This document shows positions 40,801-54,181 of a stretch of DNA of 64,000 nt, piece by piece. The translations under genes were made by a program, and so were the position numbers. The notes beneath the pieces are model-generated. The model searched no databases and had not been told where the DNA came from. It worked only from the letters and a program-made list of their open reading frames with translations. Origin of the DNA: Sipunculus nudus (Eukaryota; Annelida; Sipuncula; Golfingiida; Sipunculidae); contig CM049306.1 in the NCBI GenBank assembly GCA_026874595.1, forward strand, positions 38,998,019 through 39,062,018, written 5' to 3'. Every line of letters begins with the position of its first letter. The stretch's first letter is position 1.

Positions 40801-43800
40801 TATCATGGTATCTACTAATATTTCATTCTTGAAGCATTACTGTACATGAGTCAGAAATAGCTTGAGCCGTGCACAATAAGTGGCTCAAAAGAAACAGATG
40901 TCACATGCCACTTGGGGGCCGTAGAGCTCATCTTCCAAATCAAGATTTTTCAAACTTCCAACTGGTATTTCCTCTGTGTTTCTTTTACCATGTTTCTTCT
41001 CATTGTTTTTTTATGAGTTATTGCACATTTGTAGCATCAGACCACTGGTCGCACAGTCTTGCTTAGGTAAACAGACACACATGGGCTGTGTTTACAGCCC
41101 AAATAAAAACCACAATAACATATAAACAGGGGAACTGATTCTCTTTGGAAACTTTTGTATTTAGCCAAAATGTAAAAGCATTAAAAATACACATGTTATG
41201 GCAATTGTTTATGTGCCTTTAAAGGAGAAGGAAGAGCTGATGAAAGGCCTTAGAGACAGTGACAACCGCCTGGTCAGTGAGCGTCAACGCCAGCTGGAGT
41301 TGTCACGACTCAGAAGAGAACAGCGACGAGCCAAGCAGGAGGAGAAGTTTGATGCTGCTGCTATTGCTCTTGGCTTAGCAAAGGAAGGAGAGAAAGCGTA
41401 TGTGGATTATTATTTTTTATTTGCTATTCTTTTTACCTGATATCTAAAATATTGCTTAAAGTTAGAAAAATAAAATCTCCTGTCAAATATATGCTTGAGC
41501 AGAGGGAAAAAGTGGAAGAGTGAGGTGTAAATGAATAAAGATGAAACATTATTTTAGATACTAAGCTTTCATTGAGATATTTTTTTTGGGGGGGGGGGAG
41601 GCTTAAGTTTATTTACAAGACCTTGCTGCCATTTGGAGGCTGATATAATAAATAAATATAGTTGATTCAGAACAAAGTTTAAAACGTTTACTGTTAGGTC
41701 ATAAATGCTATCTTTGATTTATTTTGACACTGATCTGAACAAATTGGAGATCCCTGTATGTAATAATGATGTAAAAGAAATGTTATTTGTTAGTTTCCTT
41801 TCATTACATCAGAAAAGAAAAATTTTGTTGTGCAAAACATATAGTTACGTTTTTCCTTATTCAACAGACAATGCCACCTGCCGGCCAGAATAGATTATCA
41901 GTTGGTTTTTGTTTTGTTTTGCATAAAAATACAGGAAAGAAGAGGAGAGAAAAAGACAAGAAGCCTTAGCTCGTCAACGTTTGGAAGCCAGAAGGAACAG
42001 GAAGTCAGCACCCTCTTCTGTCAAGGAGGGGGAAATAGCTGTACCTGAGGACACCAATGACCTTGTAGGGTTGCAGGAGGTGGTGCTACAGGAGCTTGAG
42101 AGGAAGCAGCAACATGAGCGAGAAGTCTTCCTACAGGTACTGACCGCAGTGCAGGCTGTAGTAGTTTGTAGGATTTCTCCCATAAAATATAACTACTGTG
42201 AAGTTTTGTTCAAATTACAAAAGCATTAAATAACCAAAATATCTGTCCAATTTAGAATAATTATTATTAATATGCTAAAAATGATCATACTGCCAGTCCA
42301 TGGGTACATGTTTGTATAAGGATATTGAGAGTTGTGGGATACTTAGCTTCTTTGGTGCTAAACAAGATCCATCTCCTTATTATTTGGGACCCCTTCAGTT
42401 ACTAAGTAAGTGACTTGCCTTAGAGGAAGGATACTTGCCCACTTTTCCAGCTGATTGGTAAGTGATCTCTTTCCCCTGACCCTGACTCATAAGGCAGCCT
42501 ACTTTATCACAGGGGTGTTAAGGGGTAAGTCCACTTATAATGAAGGAGGGGTGTATACTGTATCAATATATTTTTTTCAAAACAGAAAACTGAATATACC
42601 TGAGTGAAAAAGATTCTTACATCAGAGCCTTGGACTATTGTTATCAGGAATTTTTTGCAACATCAAGTTTCCTTCATCAGCTTGTTTAAGGCCTGCAGGC
42701 CTGTGTCAGTTAATAGACAGTGACCAGCCTCACCAGATGTATCAAGGTTTTGTTGATTTTGTTATGCTAATTTTAACTAAGGTTGTCAGGACTGGGTAGT
42801 TAAACACATCAGAGCTACCTACCACCCCTCTTTCACTATAACTGGACTGACCCATTAACACCCCGATGATCAGGCAGGGGGATATAGCCTTTTAATTATC
42901 AGGTTTAATTTATGAACTGGCAGCATAGTATGTTTTGGCATAATAATATCAACCATTCCAAATTAAGACAGATCTTTCAGCCATTTGGTGAATTTAAATT
43001 TAAATTGCTGTGTTGTTTTGTTTTATCTGTGGGAGAAATCCTGCAGTAGAATTAAGAATAATTTTCAAGCAATCACTGTGTTTGAAGGGGATCAACAGTA
43101 CTATTGGTGTTGACTGTGTTGCATTCAATTCCTTCTCAGCTCAAAGCATAAAACACATGACAGTAACATAGTCAATTGCTCTGACATCTTATGAAGGAAT
43201 ATATAATGCGTGCCCATATTAGGAAATCATCCAGATCAGGAATCAGATCACTCTGTCTCCACTTGGACGTTAATCCACATCAGTTCAGCCTGCTGTAGTT
43301 TGAAGAATGGGTGTTCAGAAATTTTATCTCATTAGTCCAGTTAACAGTAAGCCAGTTCCTTGTGCAAGGCAAGTCTGCGTGAGGCCAGTTTCACTACCCT
43401 TTTACCATATCCTTCTTTACATATAACATATTTTGCTGCAAAGTAAATCAGATCCTGTACAATTTTAATAAACCAATTTCTGCTTTTGTTAAGTGACTGT
43501 GCTGATGCAAAAGATTCCACTTCTAGACTGCGTTTTTGGTTAAGTGTACACAGGATTGGGTGAGAACCATTTGGAGATGCTATCTAAGAGTGCTGAAGTT
43601 GCTTGTTCTGTATTGTTATGGGTCCTGGCTCTAAACAGCTATACTATTGTTTGAGCAGCATACAGTTATATTTTTTTCATTTTGATATAAATGCTCAGTA
43701 TTCAGATATTACTACAAAGTTATCAGTACCAGTCAGAAGAACATCTCACAGTTCTTTTAACTGATGAATTGCAGGTGCTCCAGGAGGGTTCACAGGGTAC

Positions 43801-46800
43801 ATATCATGCTGCTGCTCAGAAGTTGGATGCTGAGGCGAGGAAGGACAGACTGATGGAGCTTACAGAGCTCAGGAGGAAGATGCTGGACCAGGGCCAGATC
43901 AGCGAGAAGGAACACACAGAAATACTCAAGGTGAGGAACACAAAGATATTCACAGGATATCAGACAGACATTCCCCTTGTCAGATTCTTACCACTTGACC
44001 CCCTGGAACACTTCAGATGTGATTTTAATCAACTAGGAAGAACCAACATATGGTCTGATATAAATACATTTGATAAATGTTAATTTTTTTGTAGGAGGCT
44101 GCTGCAATCCGTCTTGAGATACTGAAAATTGAAAAGGAAGAAGCAGGTCTTGCTAGTTCTGATGATGACCTCCAGGTGTCTCTGTTAGCTGATTTTCAAG
44201 AGAAACAAGACCAGGAGATGCAGAAACTAGTCACAGCTGTATCAGAGGAGGTAAATATACTTAAATGCACTGCCTTTGTATTGGCCTGAAGGTGGCATAT
44301 TGGCCTGACGATACAGCTGCCCAAAGGCCAATATGATGGCAGTACCAAACAAGCTGGTTCATAATATTTTTTATTAAACTGCCACACATGTTTTTAACAC
44401 AATCAACTGTGTACAGTCTCTATATCCAAAAAGTACTCAAGTTGAACACTTCAAAATCACAAATACACAGGCACCTTCACACATTCAGGGTCCTACTTTG
44501 TCTTCAGTTTCATTTCAGGGCAGTGCGTCACAGAGTATAGTGATGCACATGCCCTATGATGCTTGTCAATTTCATTCAGGGTGGTGAGCCACTAAGCACT
44601 GTGAGGTCACATGAATTGTGATACTTTTCAGTTTGGTTCATGGGTATTGCATTACTGTGTACACTGTGTGCTGGACTTGTATGAGCCCTATGTATGAAAT
44701 AAGTGTATAAAACAGATCACCTACAGGCGTTGATATGAACCCTGGATGATATGTCATATATCACATGTGCCAGGGCCTCTGTATCTGGATGGTCAGTTGA
44801 TTATATATAATATACAACAGTTGCATGATCATTTGTGCCAGGTATCATGTAAATTGACTTTTGAATAAAAAGTCTTTTTTGGAGTATTATCCTCATGAAC
44901 TTTTGCATATCTTTAAATGTTTATTCTTCTGAATGTGTTATTAAATACAGGACCCTGAAATCCTTAACCAGCTGAAGCAGGCGTATGCTTTAGGCTTCAA
45001 GGAGAAATGGTTGACAAATGTGGCGTCAGTGCTGCTGGAAGAGGAAAAAGATACACAGGCTGATCCCTCACTCAAAGAGGGTGAGAAGGAGCTGGTAAAG
45101 CTGCTGGAACAGAAATATGATGCTCTGAGGGACAAATTGCTTGCGGAGGTGAGGAAACAATGAGGTTGTAACATATTACATTAGAGATCTGTGATGTCTG
45201 TGGAAATAGATGAAAAATTAATCAAGTCATAACATTTCTTCATTCAGGAGTGTTCTATGTTATCCTAGGTGATGTACTTTTAAGGGACAATCCAGAACAA
45301 TATAATGACTTTTACTGTTTTTTCACATTATTAGTTCAATTTTGCTTTATACAATAGTTTCCCCACAAAACCTTCCCCACACATGGTCTCAGTACATCCC
45401 CTTCAGCTGCTTAACACCTTGGTATGGTTCTGCTTGTGACTAAACATGGTCCAGTGTTCTGTTTACCATAACAAAGCTGTGTGACTGGGGATCCACATGT
45501 ACACTTGTGACAGATGCACAGCAAGGAGTAATCAAAAGAGGAATGAGCATTTTTGTGAAACACTAGTTGTAAGCTTAAAAAAAACTGAATGCAAGGGGCA
45601 TTCATACTATGTTTATGTTGGCACCAGTGATTGTGCCTGGTCCATTTTTTAATACTCATGTACAGGACTAAGCCTATGGTTTAAGTTCAATATTTGGGCA
45701 GGTATCTTTTTATTTCAAAGAGAAGATGCTATTTTTAGTGTTTATTTATATTTTGTGTTAATTCAGCATGCCTTATACATGATTAGATCCCTTTAATATC
45801 CCTTTAATATCATCTAATGTCACTCCTGGATGTTGTTTCACTGCCCCAAATGGTAAAATCTATTTCATTTTCAGTCCAAAATTTCAAATCTATTGAGAAT
45901 TTGTCTATAATGACCCTTTCTAGGCTTTGATGAAACAAGTAGGAGAGAGGGAGTGGGCCCGCATGTCAGAGAGGGATCGTCAAGCACAGATCGTCAAACT
46001 CAGGATACAGGAGAGAAAGCTACGAGAGGAGGGCCGCTATGATGAGGCCGCAGCCTTGCTGGGTCAGCTGGCTGAGACTCAGGATGGTACGTACAACAGA
46101 TAAACAGTAACAGTGTGTAGGAAGTACCATATTGACGGTAAATGTTTTTAACCATTAGTAATTATTTATTATAATGCACCACTTAAAATTAAATGAATGC
46201 ATGATCCAAGATTTACAGTATGCTGATTTAAAGGTGCAGATTCACATATTTAATTGTCTGTGCTTAATGAGGTTTAACAGATAGTTATGAAAGATTTTTT
46301 ATGTGTATGATAAACAGGATGTGATTCCTTTCCTCCATTTGTTTATTTACCTTGCAGAGCCTTAAAATTTGGTGGAGTGCCCACTACATTTATGTAAACC
46401 AGGAGTTTTTTTTATGTGCCCATCTTTTTACCCCTGGTCTGCCCACCCGTCCATTTGTCCATTAACTATTAGTGTCTTTGATGGATTTTCACAAAATTCA
46501 TTATAACTACTTACCAATACTTTATCTTGCTTCAGTGCAATTTTAGGCAAAATCCACATATTTAATGAGGTCAGAGGTCACCTGGCTTCATGGCAGTGTC
46601 ACCACGATAACTTACCAGGAATTTGATAGATTTTGATGAAACTCAAAAATTTATTAACCGATATAATATCTAGCCTTAGTTTGATTCCCAGCAAAATCCA
46701 TGCCTATTTAATGAGGTCAGAGGTCTCCAGACTTTGGTGGTGCTATGAAGACCTAACAAATATCTGTTGGATTTTCATGAAACTCGTAATATTAACCAAT

Positions 46801-49800
46801 AGACTTTCTCACTTGAATTAAAAATCCATGCATGTTTTAAGAGGTCAGAGGTTGCAGGACATGTGACATGCATATATATTATGCACTCTTTAGGTGGTCT
46901 TGTTTAATAGAGTATTAAACTTGTTTTCATTCTGTATTCTAAATAGCACTGATAAAACTTGAAGACAGCCTCCTTTTTGTTACCCAGAGCTTCAGAAGAG
47001 TCTGGGGGAGACCAAAGCAGAACAGAAGCGACGCCTGGAGGCCAGACTGCAGCGCAGGAAGGAACTGCTGGCTGAGCGGGGGGCTAAGGGCCTGTCTACA
47101 ACTGACGCAGTGCTGGATGCTATCCTGGAGGAGGAAGAGGCAGAGCAGGAGGCTGCAGAGGGGCACAAGAAAAAGGTCAGTGGATTACAGTCATCTGCAA
47201 TCTAGTTGAGTGGTACTAAATTTTTTGACTGTCAGGCGTGATGCCCAGTGTGTCCTAAGGGGGTTCATGGCTCATATTTCTCCATTATCCTGAGGAATTA
47301 AATATTTTCTTGCTAAGGCCTTTTGGCATTGTCAGCCATACTAAACTACATGAACTGTGTAAGAACCAGTAATGTGCCGGCATAAATGATAAATAGATGA
47401 CTTCCAAAATTCAAAGTTATCATTTTTAAGTCAAAACACTGAAGTTCTTCGCAGCTGTAGAAATATTTTATGTCCGTAAGCTTTCTTGATGTCTATTAGC
47501 AGGACACCAGTCATTGTTGTAAATGCTGGAAACTTCAGATTCAGCAGCCAGGCAAGTCTAGGCAAGATTAGGGACATATTATGCTATATCCACCATCCGT
47601 CTGTCCGTTCTTTAAGATTTTAGTGTCACTGTGATAACTTACTGGGGCTTTGATGGATTTTCACAAAACTCACCATAACTACTAACCAAAAGATTATCTT
47701 GCCCTAGTTGGATTATGGGCAAAATCCACACATATCTAATAAGGTCAGAGGTCACTAGGCTACTTGGTGGTGTAGCCACGATAACTTAAGAGGAATATTA
47801 TGGGTTTTGACAAAACTCAACAGAAAAGTTAATCAATAAAATATCTCACCTAAGTTCTATTTCCAGCAATATCCACACATATTTATTGAGGTCAGAGGCA
47901 TCACACTTTGGAGGCACCGTGGTGACTTACATAATATCCTATGGATTTTCATGAAACTCATTATACATATTTACCAATAAATTTTTCTCACCTCAATTAA
48001 ATCCTTAGCAAAATTCACTTATATTTAATAAGGTCAGAGGCCACAAAATATTCAATGGGTGTATTATGCACCATTTGCAGTGCTCTTGTTTACCCTTCAA
48101 AAAATGTAATAGAAGGCTTCTGTCAATTTCTTTCAGCAACTCAATGTTTACGCTTTCAGTTTATAGAAGAATAATTTTAGGCATTTGAGGCCTTAAAACT
48201 CATGCAGCAAGGTTTCTCATCAGTGCTTACAAGGATCGATCTGAAATTTGGCATGCCTATTTTCCTTGAAAGATCTTCATTATTTTGATGGTGTCATATA
48301 AATTTTTCATGTTTTAGCACAGGTTTCATACTATTTTTACATGGAAAATTTCTACTGTTATTTCTTTGTTTAACTTTCAGTAATGTAATAATGAATATAT
48401 AAACATTCTGTTTTAGAACATTTTAGAGAGTCTTCAGAATCACTTTGAGGATGAGAAGGACAGGCTGCTAGCACAGCTACGTAACCAGCAGGACCAGGCT
48501 GCGATGGAGAGGCAGCGTCAGCTCGAGCGAGCTCGGCTACGCAGGGAACAACGGCAGCTGGAGAAGGAGGAAAAGTTTGATGCAGCAGCCATTCTCATCA
48601 CCATGGCAACGGAGAGAGATGAGCTAAGGGAAGCAAAGTGAGTGTCATTATTAGTATACTAGTTAAGCTGATTCAGTCTGCAAAGTTGTAGTGATACCTT
48701 TGGTACTAGCACTACTAGCATTAAAATATACATGCTGTCAGCAAACATTGTTTACTGTCTAATTCGGGGTGGGGGGAGGCAGTTTGGAATGGATATTATC
48801 CACTTACATAATTTAAAGAAATTCAAGAAAACTGTTTAATTGAATATTATTTAACTCTAGACTCTCAAATCATCAATCTGCATTTTTGGGTAGGTAAATC
48901 ATGAAATTAAAGACGGCTATATCCAGGTAGGAATTATGACTACTGTTGTAGAAATAGCCATTAATTCTGTACCCAAGCCAACTTTCCATTCTACTCCATA
49001 GCATAATCCCAAGAGGGGGGAGACCTATATCTTGCCAAATATAAAAAATATAGTTAAAAATATTGTTACTAATAATATTACCTTTTATATAAAACAGCCT
49101 TGGAAAAGAGAGAGAGCGACAGAGACAGTTGGCCAAAGAGAGGTTAGAGGCCAAGAAGAGAAAACGTCTCAAGGGCAAGACACCACTGCCCTCTGTTGAG
49201 GAAGACGAAAAGCAGATGATAAATCAGCTGAGGCAAGAAGAGGAAGAAAACCGACTCCAGGAGGTCATGAGGGTCGCAAGTGACGAGAAAGGTCAGGGAC
49301 ACCTACTCAGAATTACATTGACATTAGGCAAAAAAAAAAAGGTTTGGTTCTCAGGCATTTTTTCAGAAATCAGTGCAGGCGGGGGATTTTTTTTTTACCT
49401 TTTTTGGATGTTTTGATAAAAATGTCATATGATCAGGGAACAGCATGATAATAACAGATTTTTTTTGCTTAAAACAGGTAAAAGCACTATATAACAAATC
49501 TTATCAATTGTATTATTTTATCTTCTTGAAAGAAATGTCCCAGCGGCTGGAGCTCAAAATTAGTAGGTTTCTATTAAAAATCAAAATAAAAATTTTTGAT
49601 GAGGGGGGGGGGTTAATATTGATGCACATGGTGCCTGAGAACCATACCTTTTTATTGTTTTGGCCGTATAGATTACACTGATATACAGCATTATATATTA
49701 CATTGATAAACAGCATTATATATATTATTCTTATCATTAATATTATTTTTTTGATTACTACTACTATCACTGCTATCATTTTTATCATTATCTAGATGGG

Positions 49801-52800
49801 TCACAGCTGCATGAAACAATTCTATCAGAGATGGAGAGGAAACAGAATCGAGAACGTGACCTTCTCTTAGAGCTGATCCAGGCAGCAGAGAAAGACAAAG
49901 AAACAGGGAAGGAAGCTCAGACCATGAACACACAGGTAATACGAATATATTACATGGAATCCTGAAGTTCCTCTGTATAAAACTCAGCCAGATTTACAGT
50001 GGATTAAAAATTGCTGTGTACATGAAATTCTGGGATTTAACCTCAAAAGCAGGGTTATTGGTCAAAAGTCCTGTACTTTACAGGCTCATTGTGAAAACTA
50101 GGAAAAACATGAAAATGAATTTCCTTTGTTTAGAAAGGGAAAAGTTATGTCTTTTGAGTAAAATATGCCTCAGATCAGAAAGAAAGTCAGGGACTCTGAT
50201 TTCTCCAAAAGAGAATTGATCAGTTTACATACATATTTTGTCTCCTTTCAGTCCAAGCAGCCTGCCTATATAATGGTTGGCCTAGGTGGTTTTGTATCAT
50301 TGAAATTGATTGAAATTATTATTCTGTTGTTTCTAGGAAATTATAGTATACTTCATTTTAGTCTAAATAACCACTTGCTTTTCAGTTATTTGCATCCTCA
50401 GACCCAATTTATTTTGTCATAATACAGTAAAACCAGTGTATTAAGACAACCCATTGGACTGGCCTAAATTGGTCTTAATGCAACGTTGATCTTATTAAAC
50501 TGGTCAGTTATAACCAGTGTAAATGCTTTTGGTTCACAAAAGTGTGGTCTTATTAGACATGTGGTCTTTCACATGGTTTGACCATAATATAACAGAGATT
50601 TAAATGTTTTATTACAGGAACTGAAGATGCACCTTGAAATGCTCCGTCAGGAGCGAACAAAATGGAGGAACAAGTCCCTGCAGGCAGCGTTCATAATGTC
50701 TGATAACTCGGCAGACATGACACAGGCAGAGAAGGACCAGTATCTGGCCCAGGTAGCTCAGTCTCGCAGCGAACAGTTCAAGCTCCTAACAAAAGCCATG
50801 GTGTACAGATTACAAGGTCAGTTAATACAACTCACTAAATCAGTGATGTAAGTTTTCATCATTGAATTAAAATATCAAGTATTTCTCTCTAAAATCATGA
50901 TGTAAAATCAGATGCTTCAGGTGCACTCTTCTGCAAAGGAAACACAAAAAATAAAACAAGCATACCATGTCTGACCATTTACAATTCCTGAAACGAGGAC
51001 ACAGATTGACAGATGACTATTTTGATTAAGTTATTCTAATGTATCTTTACACCTGTGTTTGTCTGTAAGTAATTGCCCTGAAAAAATGTATAAGATATTT
51101 TGGTCTGAATATTAAGAAGAACTTTTTAAAGTTTTGTGAAAGCCTATTAGACTTTGGTGTTCATTTGGATCATATTTTCTTTTCCTTCTGTAGTACCCCT
51201 ATACAACCATCCAGATTTAAAACAGGAAATTAGTATGGCCTGTGTTCAGCTGGTAGGTTAAGTGGATAGTGCAGGTGTCTTCTCTGGGATTAGTGATGGT
51301 TTAAATTCCAGCACTGACAGAAGATCATGATCATTTTCAAAGCTTTCCTTTCAAGTATTTGAATATCTACTCACTTATCTCTGCTTTGAAAGCACTTCAT
51401 CAACTACATTCCTTACACAGTGGTTATACACGGCAGTCACACCAGATCTCCTTCACTTTAACCACCGCTTTGTGCAGCAAGTCTTTCAGGGTATCTACAC
51501 CAGGGCTGGAACAGGGCCAAGAATTGTAATCAGACCAATCAAAGCATAGTATCATATCATGCATCAAACCAATGAAAGCCAGGTGTCATGGGTTTGAATC
51601 TTGAGAGCTGGATGCACAATGTGATACCACACTGTCATTGGTCTGATGAAGTTATTTACCCTCTGCCAGCCCTGGTGGTGAAACACGGGGAACCTTGCCA
51701 TACAAAGCATTGGTTAAAGGAGCCCAATCACCTATCTGACCTTTATAAACAAAAGATAATCCCTAAGAGCTTTCTAAAAATAGACCAAATGTGGATATCA
51801 CCACACACAGGCAACTTGTTTTCTTTACATCAGCGTGTTTATAAAATGTGGGGCCCCACCAAAATAATCCAAACAAATTCAACATAGGCATCTGGTGGCA
51901 AGTCATATAAGCCAGGGCTTTCAAAATGGCGTTTTGCATCGAGTGACCTTTCTACCTTGGCATATATGCAATTTATAGCTACCTTAGGTTGTATGTATTT
52001 TTTCCGTTTGTTAACATTGCTGTGTTACAAACAAGTGGTTGATAAACAGGTTCATACATCCTCCAAGGAGGTGTTATAAAAACTTTTCAAAACCAGAATT
52101 ACCCTTAGATCATTAATATATACACAGAGGAAGCAAGAAATCACATAAATTCTTTTTAAAAAGGCAGGTGAATGGGCACCTTTAAAATAAAAGAAATCTG
52201 GATTAACTGCAGTGTGTTACCACTGCATGAGGAGTATAATCATTGTCAAGATAACCCAGAGCTGTGATATCTGTGCATGGTTTACTTTCCAGTTGAGAAG
52301 ATTGCTGTCAGACAAGAACAGCCAGACCTCAGTCCTGAGCAGCAGCATGACGAGATCTGTGTGGCTTTGCTGGCCGACCTCCAATTGAAACAGGAGGCAG
52401 AGAACAACATGATGAATGATTTCATGGCAAAACAGGTACACATAACATTCAGTATTAAGTATCAAGTAAATGTTGACCTTACTATATCGAAATGATGGAG
52501 GAATTTATATGAATTATTTGAATGCAAGACCCAAAGAATGATAATGGTAAATGTTTTTTTGAAGCTAAGAAACCATTATTAAGTAAAGGATACGCTAGAG
52601 TTGAGATTGAAGAAAATAGGAGGATTAAGTTGTTTCAGGAAATAAATTGATGTCAGAGTACTACCTCCAAAAGAAATTTATAAAATTTAAATAGAATATA
52701 CAATAGAATGTAATTTTTCCAAAAATAAACCATTTTCCGACATTTTAAATGAGTAACTAAAAATATGTTAATTTTTACTAAATATTTTTACATGTATTAT

Positions 52801-54125
52801 TGTGGGAAACCCTAATTGATTAGTTGAGTGCTGATATTGTCACCAGTGCATAGGTGCGAAATCAACAGGTAGTCCCATGTCTTCTGTCTTCCATGGGTAA
52901 CTGGCTGAGCAGTTTATCTGATAGCATTTGTATGTTATCAACCATATCTCTGCTGTACTCTAGCATGTATATTAATCTGGCTTGAGCTAACATGTCAGGC
53001 AAAGCAACTGAGCAGTTAGTCACATGATTATCAGATATATGAATATCACATGAATAATGTACTCAAAAAAACTTTAATATACAGTAGTATATATTCTAAT
53101 GTATATTAAAAAATGAAGTACATACTTGAATGTCCTCCTGTGACTGTAACAGGATGCTCAGGCTCTGCTGAGACTACACGAGACTGAGGAGATGGCCAGA
53201 CGGGAAGGCTGGGTGGACAACCTGGCTAACACAATATTCACCATGCTGGGTGATCCTGGTGAGAGCGCGGACCGAGAGTGTGAGGAAGCCATGATGAAGG
53301 AGAACGAGCAGCGAGAGAAGGAGCTAGAGCAGGAGTTAGAGCAGGAGAAGGAGGAGTGCATTAATAATGGTATTAAAACATTTGAGAAAGTCTAAAACTT
53401 ATATTATTTCCTTAGGTCTTTTGTTACTAACTAGTCTGAGTTAGTTTGTATCCAACAATAGTTTGAACATGTTTCATTATCTTGGATATTGATTTTGAAT
53501 TTGACATATTATAAATCAAACATCTGTTGTACACTTGAAAGCATATCCATTTATCACACTCCATACCTTTAATGATAAAGCTTGGTTTAAATATATCTTA
53601 GACATCGCACAATGAACATGCATAGGTATATTTTCCCACTAAAACTTATGTAGCCTGAAGTTAGCGCATTTTGATGGCTTAACAGGTGAAAATCTTTTGA
53701 AATATCTTAGTAAAGACGGAGTAACATGTGACTGGGCCTGGGTCACTGACTCTACGTTAGTTAACTTTATCCAGGAACCACCGGTGATAAACATTACCCA
53801 TAACTATCACTGAGTCACACATGCATTGGGTGGTACCACATGTTTATCTGCACCTTCCATTCTTTGTTCCGCATCCCAGTGCTTTAATTACAAGAGCTGA
53901 TACAAACCCGCACAGGTCACAGCCTCAAACCTTACAAAATTAATTTAAATGTAAAGTGTGCATCCAAGACCAAATTGTTCAATATTTATTTGTTCATCAT
54001 TCTTCAGTATATCTGCAAAGCACTGTGTAATCATTGAAGCAGTGTGTCTCAAGATTTTCTGTTTTAGATCGCAATACTTTTTATTTTTAATAAAAAATAT
54101 ATTTTATATATATCTAGATATATAT

Positions 54126-54181
<56 letters not shown>

